Source of the DNA: Dactylonectria macrodidyma
Lineage: Eukaryota; Ascomycota; Sordariomycetes; Hypocreales; Nectriaceae
Reading direction: 5' to 3'
Length of the DNA: 64,000 nucleotides
Assembly (NCBI GenBank): GCA_020744425.1
Contig: JAGMUV010000026.1
Location: forward strand, 744,001 to 808,000
In this document: positions 41,601 through 52,236 of the stretch, piece after piece
Layout: every line of letters starts with the position of its first letter
Position numbering within the stretch: the first letter of the stretch is position 1
Position numbers and translations under genes: made by a program
The notes under the pieces: model-generated
Seen by the model: only the letters and a program-made list of their open reading frames with translations
Database searches by the model: none
Told to the model about the DNA's origin: nothing

Positions 41601-44600
41601 TAGGGAATTATAAAATTGGTGATAGCAAATTTAACTATTACACAGAAACTGACAACAGCGTGTGTCTGTGAGAGTCTGGGAGGTAGAAGAGATTTTTAAC
41701 GCTCGGAATTCATCCTAGAGATTTCGATGCACTAACTAGGGATCTAGAAATATAACCAGTAATCGCGGACACGCTGTTGTGATCTGAGCCCCACGTGCGC
41801 TCTGGCCTCATTCCTCCTTACCCCAGAGATCGATCCACAATCCACAACACCAAGAGCTATCAGGCTGCAATAGCGACGGAATGATCTCCCCTCCTGGATC
41901 CACCCCCGCAACCCCCCGGTAAGCCACCTCAGCTCGACCGAGGCAGCGTGCATGACTGTTTTGGTGTTACTGCAGGTTTGGGCATCAGGCAGCAATGGTT
42001 CAATGCATTTCCGGCAACGTTGGCTGAGAAAACACCGCATCCTGCCGGCTTTATCCGCCTTGGCTGCTACCGGTAGACAAGCAACTCATGGGTCTATTAT
42101 TAAGAAAGCCACATCAGCTCGACATCTGTAGGGTGTTGACTAAGGTAATGTATAACTCGGATGGTAAAGTGCATTGCCGTCTTGGTATTGGTGCAGGCTG
42201 CATGTCCAGCAGCAATGGCCCAAGACAGGACAGCAAGCTCCGATTATAACCGATACCTGCAATAACCAATATCTGCAATATAAGCAACAACAAAAAATCT
42301 CTTTCCACGCGGAAAGAGATAACGCGGATCATCCAATCAGCTCTAAGGGATCGGCCCGGTCCGCGCCGATCTAACTAACCCAAGAAGTCGATTCAGTCTG
42401 ACTAGGGTCGCTAAGGGACACAATTTCAATGACCCATTGGTCCACACTACCCCACAATAAGCCACGGGCCGGTCTAGTCGCAATCGTGTGAGGTAAGACA
42501 GGAAGCTCGGTTACAACCAACACCTGCAATGCGACAGCAAGGTTTTTCCTCTGAGGGCGATGGATAACGCAGATCATCCAGTCAGCTCTAAGTAATCTGC
42601 ACGGAGCGGACCGGTCTGCCCTACTACGATTTGATGCTGATAGGGTGTGTGCGGGGCAAACGATACAAATTCAGCGACCCACCGCTGCAAGCTGCCATGT
42701 CACCTCACAACTGAGGCAAGATACCATAGCTAATGATTCCCAGTCCGCACATACTACTAAATCGACAGTTTCTCCCCTCACTGCCCCACCACGATTTCAT
42801 GCATCTTCTTTCAAGGCAACCGCGTCTTGCACTTCTCGCACCGAGAAGTGACCCGCCAAGCCGAATAAACGCCATCTTGACTTTAGGGTTGCTCACCTCT
42901 ACATCTGTCTGTTTATCAAGCGCCACCGACGGTCTGATACCAATGTATCCCCGCCACTACATGATCAGGTGCCCGTAATTAGGCACCCGTCCGGCGTGTG
43001 CCCATATCTGCCCCGCCCGTAAGACTCGGCCCCTACGACGGGCCTATTGTGGCTGCAGCCGGCCAACCAAGCCGTTTATAAGGTCTTCGGAAGGGGTTCC
43101 ATCAAAACCAAAAACGGCAATAGATCGACGCAATTTTCTCTTTCCCCGTGAGGAGATAACGTAGATCATCCCATCAAGATCCATGGTCCCCGAGCCCTGG
43201 AACCCGGCTAACCTTGGGCACCCGAGCGCCGGTACGAATGTGAGGGCAATGGCCTCCAAACCAAAGTCGTTTCTGACTTTTGTCTTTGGGAGGAAACGGG
43301 ATGCGTATAGGCCGGGTTTAATTTGATCATATCCCTGTAGGGTCATCATCTGGTAATTTCTCTTCTATTTTAAAAATCAAACCGATTAAGTAGCTTATGC
43401 ACCTGCTACAATAACTTATAAAGATAAATCAAGTCGTAGCAGGCCCTTCAGGAGACAATAAGTCTCTCTCAACTTTAAAAACTGATATCCCTCCTTCAGT
43501 AGTTGTTCGATGCATTGAGATCAAGGAACTCAAGTTATAATAGGCTGAGCATATTGGGAGCAATTCAGATAAAGAAGGCGTTTTATTTATAGTGATATAT
43601 ATCAAGACGGAGAGTATAATATGGTCTGAAACATCTTAGTATAGTCTCGACTATATACTGTAGGACGCCAGCTGTACCTAACCTTCCTTTTCAGGGCCAT
43701 TAACCGTCTTAGTTTTGATGTTGACGGCGATAGGCTATGTTTAAAGTTCAGGTTGATAAATATAATTCATTAATTAGATGTCTAGTTTAGGACGACTCGC
43801 TAGTCGTTTATGTAATATACTCGGTCGCCCATGTTTGTTATTGCAGCCAGAGAGGATGATGCTGCAGTCAATCTTTTGTGATGACCTTGTCAAGCCACAG
43901 AGCGCTGTGGAAGCTATCGAGTGTTAATCCTATCGGACATCCTATGAGGTGCATTAAATGTAATTGCAAGAGGAGGAAATAAACTGCGTTGTTCTATGCA
44001 ATCTCGGGCTCGTGTTCTCTTCGCACCGCTTCGACGGCTCGTTGATTGCCCGGACGCAAGAAATTTCATACCGCACACTGCCAGTATCTTGTTGATATTG
44101 ATTGTCGACCATGAGAGGTTGTGGCCTTCGGTCGCTCAGATGTCTCTGGAACCCCGTGTCGCTAGCTATCCCAAAGCTGCTTTGGGATTGTTTCACGCCG
44201 GATGTTGTCACATGTACTATAGGCCACTGTTGCACTACGCATTAGCAGAGTCTTCAATCCACTTTTGCCGTAACTGGCAATGTGACAGATGTCATGTCGG
44301 ATAACTCACAGTAGAGACACTAACCCGATTCTTCAGACCGTGAGGAGATTTCAACTTGACGACCTGAGCTGGATAGCATGGTTCGTCTGGAATTGGACGG
44401 CTGGTTAGATGGCGCTGCTGTTCGATAGTGGTCGCGAATAGCAGTCTCAGCATGGCGGCTGTTTTAGCCAAGTAGGCCCAGGGCCGTTTCTGTCTGTAGG
44501 CTGAAAAGAGGATACACCGTCCGCGAAAGTCCAATTTACACCGGCCCAGGTACCTAGTCAAGCTTTCCGCCTCATTGTCAAGTGTCCTAAAATAGCTGGC

Positions 44601-44749
44601 GATTTCCTATATAAAACTTACTTCGACTTGCCCCTAATACTCGCTGCCTCTCCTCAGAATGGATTCGACGGTGAATATGAATTTATCGTGATTTCGAATT
44701 ACAGGCATGCAAATAACTTCTCACGAGTTTGGCTAGCTGAATAATAGAA
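41601..44749. other. Gene-free region with a degenerate repeat and A/T-rich decay
   Basis: Apart from the degenerate repeat listed separately, no ORF carries a known motif. The part from 43350 to 43980 is A/T-rich and broken, consistent with old, mutated repeats; repeat-induced point mutation (RIP) is possible but was not measured. Confidence 0.35.
42270..43200 (-). repeat. Three diverged copies of a coding-like unit
   Basis: The block gataacg(c/t)(g/a)gatcatccc/a(a/g)tca occurs at about 42319, 42562 and 43157. On the reverse strand each copy reads as a related peptide (W/G-MI-x-VI followed by a basic stretch). The similarity extends about 60-70 bp around each block. This could be a decayed gene with internal protein repeats or a family of small repeats. 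No intact frame covers it. Confidence 0.35.
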
Positions 44750-44750
44750 G

Positions 44751-44832
<82 letters not shown>
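44750..44832. repeat. (GTT)n microsatellite, about 27 units
   Basis: An uninterrupted trinucleotide run of gtt covers about 83 bp. It lies in non-coding DNA; the reverse ORF through it has no other coding character. It is expected to vary in length between strains. Confidence 0.95.
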
Positions 44833-45379
44833 ATTATTACCGTCATGAAGATATCTACTAGAGATGTCTACAGAATCCCCTAGGGGCAAGATGACGTGCT
44901 AGGCTGGTGTCAACAGCTAAAGAAACCTAAGTACAGTAACCCGGGGTCGGAGCTACAGACCAAGCAGGTCCGTAGCTCGGACCTACAGTCCGCATAAGCT
45001 AAGATTGTAATCCTTCTTCCTCTTCCATCTAACAATTAAGCAGCCCTATTTGACTTATGATTTCGAGCCCGATATCCGTCAGCGGATTGTCAGGGCGGGT
45101 GTCGGCATACCCATATTTATTAACCAGCTTAGAATTCTCCAGTATTCCTATTCCTGCCTGCCGGCATTCAAAACCTCCAGAAATCGAGATCCGTATGATA
45201 GGAAAAACTGCAGATGGGAAAACCTCGCGGGAGCTCGTAGAGGGAAAAACCACTGCAGCTAGCATCCATTGATCAGGGCCATCAAGCCAGAACCCTGATG
45301 CCTATAAGTAGCCCGATTCTGTGAGTTCTTGTAGACCTGGATTAACAGCCAAGATCCGTAAATCAAGGCATCTAAGATC

Positions 45380-45610
45380 CGGAGGTCATAGTAGCCTAGG
45401 CCCGGAGGCCGAGGCAGGTGCTAAGACGCGGTGGCCTTATGCACCTAAGTGCCGAGACGCAGAGGTCAGGGCAGCTTAAGCCCGGAGGCCTAAGCAGGTG
45501 CCAAGGCCCAGAGGCCAAGGCAGCTCAGGCCCGGAGGCCTAAGCAGGTACTAAGACTAAGATATAGCCTTATATACCCAAGTGCCGAGTCGCAGAGATCA
45601 GGGCAAAGGT
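45380..45610. repeat. G/C-rich minisatellite-like tandem repeat
   Basis: Repeated units of the form cccggaggcctaagcaggt and gccgagacgcagaggtcagggcag alternate over about 230 bp, with imperfect copies at about 45398, 45481 and 45530. It is not coding. Confidence 0.6.
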
Positions 45611-47034
45611 CGACGCCCACCTAGATTGAAGCTGGTGTCGTGATTGCTGTTGGCTGCGATAGCTATACCTGCTGCGAGGTCTGAACCAGCATTACAGCAT
45701 GTATAAGAGCCACAGCGGTGTCGTTGGCCCCCGCAAGCCGTGCTGTGACCCTGCTGCTATCTTAGCTGCCCAGCTGGTCAGGGCAGCAGGCTTCGATCGT
45801 GGCCGGAGCCCTTGGGCTGTGACCTTGGCTGCTGCGTAAAGGAAGTCAACCCTCTCAATCCTTCCTTTACTGCGCTGTTAGTACCCGATGGGTACCTACG
45901 GTTGACTGTAACGCAAAGTGTCCCATAACTCAAATTTCAATTGGCATACACTAGGGATGAATGACGATTGTTGCCTATCGCATATCCATTTTTGGGATAC
46001 CCCGCTTAATTAGTCATTCTAAAAACATCAGCAGCTCCTACCATGTGTTTTTTTTTTCTTCCTTGCACTCATTTTCAGATACGTATAGCGATATACGCAT
46101 TTTTGAAGCTTCTATAGCATGCGATATAGTTTTTCTCTGTACAAAACTATCGCGAAAGCTATAGTCAAATGCACCTTTTGCCCATTTTTCCTCTACGTTG
46201 GCATATTTTCTGTGCAGGACGCTAACCTTATATCGACAGGTCCGTGCAGAAAACTACCCTATCCGGATACGTACGAACCCAAACGCGCCCCATAGAGCAC
46301 GACCGAACCCGATCGAGCTCATACAATGGCGCCGACCGTCGATTCCAAGATCAAGGGCGAGGATGTTTCGACATTCAAGTCCCTCGCCGCCTCGCCGCCG
46401 ATGACAATTCACCTATTGTAACGGTCCAAAGTGTGTGTACTTGCAACAAACTATGGCGAGTACTACGAGTAAACTAATCCTAAGGAAAAGGAGAGCGGAA
46501 CGCAGGGCTGGAATTCTTCCAGCCTGGCAAAAAGAAGTCTGCGTTGATCTCGATAGTTGGCTGGGCAACAGTTGGGACTCTTGCCGAGGCCTGATCGGGC
46601 CCAGCCCGTAGGGGTCTCGGCTTGAACTCTCGACTAACCAATCAACGCCGGCACCGAAGACACACACACGCTCGAGAGCGACAGGTCTCAAAAGACAAGT
46701 TGTGCAACTAAGGGCGTGGGCAGAAGAGATATCATTGAGCTACGGAGGAAGGCTTCTAACCGAGGGATTGAGTAGGGGTATTTGTACTCCTATATTCCCC
46801 TAGTTGCATAGGAATTTTGGTATAATTATCAGGGGGGGGGGGGGCGGGAATGCCTTGCGGCATCGAATCTCACCCTTGAAATCTCGGCACCCCCCATTCC
46901 GGGCCCCTTCCAACAATAGGAGCTCTCTTCATTTCCCCCTTTTCCTTCTTTTCTTCTCTTCTTCCGTAGCTTTAGGATACTCGTTGTAATCGCCCAGCTC
47001 GTTGTCAATATACTCAGTTGGAACTGTTACAAAA

Positions 47035-49557
47035 ATGCCTCGACCAGTTATTAATATTTCCCACCTTCGTCAGGAGATTACAATCCTATACGAGGACGAT
47101 TTAACAATCCAGTCTATTATCGAGTCTCTTTCGTCCGACTATGGCATTGACATTGGTCGCTCAACGCTCTACCGAAACCTCAAGGAATGGGGGCTCTCTC
47201 GTCAAGTTAAAACAACAACATCACCAGCTCTACGCGACCGTATCAAGCAGATGTTCTTCCAAGATTGCTTAAAGGATAAGCTTATCCTCCGTCGCCTGCA
47301 AGACGAAGGTTATACTATCAGTATAGCCGGCCTACGGAAGATTCGAAAAGAACACGGCATGTTTAGACGACAAGCCCTTGAACAGCTACAAATCGCCAAA
47401 GATCGTGCCCGGTCATTTTTTGAGGAGCAATCACGGATATCTACGGTGATCCAGAACTATGGTCGTGGTTATCTGTATACGTACATGCGCCAGCAGCATC
47501 ATACGATCAGCCGCGATGCTCTCTATTCTACGTATAGGGACTTTGCCCCCGAGTCTGTTACTGAGCGATGGGGAAAGGCACGATACCATCGCCGGGATTT
47601 TAAAGTCGCGGGCCCAGACTGGGTTTGGTCTATTGACGGGTATGATAAGCTGAAGCAATGGGGTTTCGAGATTTATGCCGGGATCGATGCCTATTCTCGG
47701 TATATTACCTGGTTTTACTGCGGGTTTTCTGCTAGTACGAGCTGGAACGTGGCCGTTCAGTATCTTAATGTCTTGACCCAGTGTGGGATGATGCCAAAAG
47801 CCTTAAGGTCAGACCATGGAGGCGAAACCTCGTTAATCTGCGGCATCCACTTCTATCTTTCCGGGATTCGGAAGAAGAAGGTCGGGTCACAGCTTATCCC
47901 TATCGAATTCCGCGATTGTTGGTACTTTGGGAGGAGTGTTCATAATACGCGGATCGAGAGCTGGTGGCACCGGCTTTATCAAGCTAGATGTGGCTCTTGG
48001 AGAGTAAGCTTTATTATTACTATCTTGATATATCTTGGTCGCTGCTAATACCTTTTGATCAGATATACTTCCAATGGCTTACCGAACATGGCCTTTTCGA
48101 TGGTGGTTCTCTTGCTGATCGAGTCGCTATCCTCTATATATTCATGAACCCAATCCGACGCGATTTGATCTCGTTCGTACATATGTGGAATAGCCATTCT
48201 ATTCGGCGGCAATCCGGTCGGCCCCATGTCAGGGGCGGTCAGCCAACAGTACTGTACCACGATCTGGATTCAACAGATGCCCGGAATTTCGCGGAAGAGA
48301 TCCCGCCCGATCGGCTCCAAACCTGCCTTGATCTCTTCCGAGACGAGATATCGAGGCTTGACGACTTCTTACCAGAGAATACTATGTCGATCTGTTCTGA
48401 TATTATCAGTAATACTATTGGCGTGGTTCCAGAGACTCCATCGAATGCGGAGTATCCCTGGATGGATGAGTATATTCTCTTAAGGTCGAGGCTCCGAGAA
48501 TGGGAATTGATAGGGGGGCGTGATGTTTTTGATACGGGGGCGTCATCTTTACGGGGGCGTCACTTTTATTGCCTCCAATTGGTCAAAAAAAGGTTGACCC
48601 ACTAGTACAATATCACCTCAGCAGGAGGACTTATCTCAGTAACAAGAGATCCAGACCCACTATTATTAACAATAACATGTCTCTACTTATATATGCAGGC
48701 GGATGCATTATCACAGGGCTGTAAGTTGCACGTTGCTCTTATTATATCTAATCAACTATAACACGGATTGTATCTTCATCGCTCCCAATTAGCTCCTATG
48801 ACGGTTCATGGAGTCCCTGTGAGCCATGGGGTCGCGGGAAGGATGAGAAGGTCTGTGGATAGGATGCAAAAAGGTTCCCTAGTGCATCTTGATCTCCAAT
48901 CCCGTAGTGTTGCTCTATTCTTGTCGCTATACTACTCGCTGACGGTGGCCGATTCGTAAGTAGCGGTGGGCTGAATCTAGGCAGTCGGCTCGGTCGCGGC
49001 CGCTTCGTAGGACGCAGTTGATCGCTTGGGCTAGGGCTTCGAGTGCGACGAAGGTCGGCCTCTTTTTCTTGTGTTCAATCCTAGGCAGCAGTGCTACGAT
49101 TGACTCATATCGTCGTGTGATAGCTATGCTGCCTGGAGCCGGTTGTATTGTGGCGTTCACGCTGATCGTGAAGCTGTTCACGATGATCGTCATCTGTTGG
49201 CTTGAAGTGCGAGGAAATGAGCGACGGATCTTGACATTTTAAGATAGCTGAGTCCTCAGTACAAAAGGGGGCTGGGGGGAGATCTAAGATGTACTAACAA
49301 AAGTGGGTCTCAGCCAATTGGAGGCAATAAAAGTGACGCCCCCGTAAAGATGACGCCCCCGTATCAAAAACATCACGCCCCCCTATCAATTCCCCCGAGA
49401 ATATATCCAAGGCAAGTTAACGCCAGCTGTCGAGTTACTAGAGCGCCCGCAAAATGGCCGGGAGCGACTAGCACAAGTGTTGGAGACTCGGGGCTTAGAT
49501 ATAGATGTATTAGAGAACTTGATGGCACAGGGGAGTATAGATAGTGGAGAGGAATAA
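47035..49557 (+). pseudogene. Integrase-core (rve-like DDE) transposase, interrupted by an 893-bp insertion
   Basis: Exon 1 is 47035-48003. The intron 48004-48062 is gtaagc...gctaata...atcag. Exon 2 starts at 48063, is broken at 48502, and resumes at 49403 to a TAA at 49555. Without the insertion and one duplicated 8-mer the gene encodes 520 residues without a stop. The N-terminus has helix-turn-helix regions (SDYGIDIGRSTLYRNLKEW). The integrase core shows DWVWSIDGYDKLKQWGFEIY with D1, then YAGIDAYSRYITW, LRSDHGGET with D2 and NTRIESWW with E, spaced DD47E. The C-terminal part has IYFQWLTEHGLFD and FVHMWNSHSIRRQ, which are hallmarks of the fungal integrase-core family. It is inactive in this copy only because of the insertion. 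Confidence 0.85.
48502..49394. mobile_element. 893-bp non-autonomous DNA transposon with ~80-bp TIRs and 8-bp duplication
   Basis: The inverted repeats begin gggaattgatagggggg at 48502 and end with the complement at 49394. Over about 80 bp the arms are essentially identical and contain three direct copies of a gggggcgt(g/c)a(t/c) unit. Direct 8-bp repeats ccgagaat flank it (48494-48501 and 49395-49402). Excision on paper restores the transposase frame. The interior has no transposase-like ORF. An 8-bp duplication fits hAT, P or KDZ (Zisupton-like) superfamilies; long arms with internal repeats argue against a typical hAT. Confidence 0.9.
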
Positions 49558-49594
49558 AGAGAGTAGTCTTGCTCGATAGTAAATATCTAACCTC

Positions 49595-50764
49595 TTACGG
49601 ATCAGGGCTTCTGCGAATCTGCGTACGCTGGCGTGTTACCATAGTAAACTCAGGTACATTTGCACCGCCTGCGGAAGTCTGTGCCTTAATCGTATCCTCC
49701 GTCTTACTAACCCCAACATTATCTCCCGAACTCTCTCCAATTAAATCCTCGATACGAAAGCCGGGATCATCTTGCACGAATATCTCTTCCTCCAGGAAAT
49801 CCTCCTCAAACTTAAACGAGGGCTCTTGCTTTATATCAACCGCAACCTTGATGTCCTCCGACTGACCAGGCTGCATACTTAATGTTCGCTTTCGCTTGGC
49901 GGTAGTTCTCTTTGCCTTCGACTGCGATGGCTTAGGCTGTTTGGCTAGCGACGACGATAGGGCGTGAGTAGTCTTGCCCCTAGCCGTACGAGTAGATGCT
50001 GGAGTGAACAGATCCTCGCTATCGCTTGTAACCTCGTACGAGTATAGAAGGAAGAGGGTAAACTTGAACGGCGAGGCGATCTTGGTATGTGTCGCGTGTA
50101 AAAATTCGATTAGTGAGGTCGTGTTATAGATCTCGTGCGGGAAGGAGGCGATGCTCGATGGTGTGTTCGATTGACAGCTTGAGATCAGTTCCCAGTCGAG
50201 TCGAACGAAATTGCCGTCGGTCGTAGCTAATCGAACAAGGCTGTTCACGAAGTCGGCATGATTCTCGTATCGTCGGGCAGGATCGGTAACGAAACAATGT
50301 GTAACCTTATAGGCGAGATATGGACTGCCCGCCTGATATTTCTTTGACTGCAGTAACCCCTGTGATATGTCCTTATAACCCCCAGTATAGAAGAATATAG
50401 TGAGATCGAATGGCTGTGACTTGGGCAGTTTCCGTGTTGCTTGGGCATGTTGGTTGCGGCTCTGATTCCCCTCGTTAATTGCCGTTGTTAGTTGATCGGA
50501 TGGTAGTCGAGGTCGTGCGGTCGGGATAGTCATAGACGAGGCCGGGGCATGCTGGGACGTGTCCGATAGGACATTACGAGATGGGGGTTGGCTCTCATCT
50601 GTAAGATCGATCGTGTCGACGACGGTTCGAGGCTGTGAAGATCTTTGTGCTTGAAAGGGGGGAAGGTCATCTCCGCAATACATACAAACCCGCCATTGCG
50701 GATTTGTTCGACGGAGAATAGAATGAAGATAATTCGTACGCGGGCAAGAATCAGAAGGCATCAT
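49595..50764 (-). CDS. Accessory protein ORF2 of the integrase-type transposon
   Basis: A single frame of 389 residues on the reverse strand, ending 37 bp from the stop of the convergent transposase gene. The N-terminus has a Cys, then CMYC about 19 residues later, then a SUMO-interaction-like motif VDTIDLTDES near residue 50. A Ser/Thr/Gln linker leads to a folded-looking region (FDLTIFFYTGGY, YNTTSLIEFLHAT, FKFTLFLLYSYE), followed by a strongly basic stretch (KAKRTTAKRKRT) and an acidic region (FEEDFLEEEIFV). The truncated gene at 1-816 shares this order. Function is unknown. A DNA-bound or SUMO-linked partner of the integrase, or a regulator, is a reasonable hypothesis. The start could be the first or second Met. 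Confidence 0.7.
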   Translation of the reverse strand: MMPSDSCPRTNYLHSILRRTNPQWRVCMYCGDDLPPFQAQRSSQPRTVVDTIDLTDESQPPSRNVLSDTSQHAPASSMTIPTARPRLPSDQLTTAINEGNQSRNQHAQATRKLPKSQPFDLTIFFYTGGYKDISQGLLQSKKYQAGSPYLAYKVTHCFVTDPARRYENHADFVNSLVRLATTDGNFVRLDWELISSCQSNTPSSIASFPHEIYNTTSLIEFLHATHTKIASPFKFTLFLLYSYEVTSDSEDLFTPASTRTARGKTTHALSSSLAKQPKPSQSKAKRTTAKRKRTLSMQPGQSEDIKVAVDIKQEPSFKFEEDFLEEEIFVQDDPGFRIEDLIGESSGDNVGVSKTEDTIKAQTSAGGANVPEFTMVTRQRTQIRRSPDP

Positions 50765-51074
50765 TAATAAAGTGTAGTTAAAGTAGTAATTACAAAAATC
50801 TGCGTACGCAAATTCTTACAGCTTAAATAATCTGCGTACGCGTTTGATTTGTCCTACACCGATAAGCGCTAGATGTCGCATATCACTACTAGGTTCGTGC
50901 GACTGGGAATGAAACGCGACCCGTACTTTGGGATCGTGTATCCGGTTTCACATCCGCCTTGTCGCATCAAGGATTCCAATCCTAACGACATGAGCTGAAA
51001 TGACTGTGCCCGAACACATGGCTGTTCAATTTCTTTTGTTCTTTAGATAAATTCTCATCAATCGACTGGTGCCA

Positions 51075-51778
51075 TCAATGATCCCTATGGAACCAATTGT
51101 CTGATGCTAGATCATTCTCGTCTGGCGATGCGTGATTTTCCTTCTTAGCCGCTGCTCGCCGTAGTAATTCCTCCCCTAGAGCGCGCCATTGCATTGGCGT
51201 AATTGTACTAATAATATCCTCTGACTCCTGCCTCTTGTTGCGGCGTTGACTCTGGGTATGCCCTAGACTCTTGGTCAGCGTCTTGTGTACGGAGTATACC
51301 CAGAGAAATAGTAACTACTTACGATGGAACGAACAGGTAATCCCGCGCGACGAGTATGCGCAATTGGCGCATGCGCCAGTAGCGATACTACTCTCAGTGT
51401 AGCATCCCTGGAAGATCCCATTGCCTCTGGCACAGTGATGACAGGGGGTATCCCGTAGATAAAGATGAGGATGGCATCGATATTTTGCGTACGGGTCAGA
51501 TCAAGCTTGGGAATAGATGACCGGCCTTGTCTTGACCTAGTATTCAGCTGTAAGGGTCGGGGAAGGCGATATGGCTCCTGGAACTTCGAGACTTTATGAG
51601 GTCGTATTAGTTGCGCCTTGGCTAGAGCCCAGGATGTCAATTCGAGAGGATCCGTAGGCTGAGGAGCCGTAGTCGGGATAGAGGGGAGGGATGAGCTGGA
51701 TATTGTTGATGACATGGCTGATGTAGTGGTTAATTGGGGATTTGGTTTCGATGCGGGTCTTACGAAGCGGAATTCCAT
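51075..51778 (-). CDS. Accessory protein ORF3 of the integrase-type transposon
   Basis: Exon 1 runs 51778-51323 and exon 2 runs 51251-51075, giving 210 residues. The intron (51252-51322) has gtaagt, a gctgac branch site and cccag; an earlier cacaag acceptor is also in frame. The protein begins with a Ser/Thr-rich stretch, then LTSWALAKAQLIRPHKVSKF and a segment with DAILIFIYGIPPV. The C-terminus is basic then acidic (RRNKRQESED...RRAAAKKENH). No known domain is recognised. It lies upstream of ORF2, in the same direction, inside the transposon boundaries, so it is most likely an element gene. Coding status rests on the open frame plus good splice signals. Confidence 0.55.
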
Positions 51779-51902
51779 TATTATGAGACCATCGAGGTTG
51801 GGACTTCATAATATGAATAGGAAAACGTTAAAACGGGATTATTCGATATTTGTGGATACGGTAGGGTACCCCTATTGAAGGGTTTTGAGTTATGGGACAC
51901 TT

Positions 51903-52076
51903 TGTCACGATGTGTATTTGGGTAGCAGGGCGTGTATATGGCGTGTGCCTGCTATAGCAATATCCTTCTAGCTATTTTAGCATAAAGGTTGTACAGGGAC
52001 TCAGAGCGGGGACTTGACACAATCAAGAACATACACACACCCAATCAGGTGCCACACACGACAAGAGCTCGTGACA
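51903..52076 (+). repeat. Copia 5' LTR
   Basis: It begins tgtcacgatg and ends agctcgtgaca; the outermost six bases are inverted (tgtcac/gtgaca). It is 174 bp, short for an LTR but usual for fungal Copia elements. Confidence 0.95.
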
Positions 52077-52094
52077 GTTATGAGCCCGGTTCGC
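52077..52094 (+). promoter_or_regulatory. Primer-binding site, half-tRNA (initiator Met) type
   Basis: The sequence gttatgagccc immediately follows the 5' LTR. It is complementary to the anticodon loop and stem (gggctcataac) of fungal initiator tRNA-Met, not to a tRNA 3' end. Drosophila copia and yeast Ty5 prime the same way from a tRNA cut in the anticodon loop. Confidence 0.75.
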
Positions 52095-52236
52095 GACAAT
52101 TCCATTGAAAAAGACAGCAACAACACGATTTGCATCGAGCCAGACCTCGAAGGGTCGATATCCATCGTTGTTCAGATAGAATACGTCGTGACGCGGTCAA
52201 AATCGATCGATACCGTCCGTTCCGGCCGATCCGAAT

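Noticed and set aside
45380..45610. CRISPR-like repeat array
   Set aside because: The units are contiguous and imperfect with no unique spacers, and the genome is fungal; it is a minisatellite.
48502..49394. Two similar ~80-bp blocks considered as LTRs of a small retroelement
   Set aside because: The blocks are inverted, not direct, and the target duplication is 8 bp, so this is a DNA transposon.
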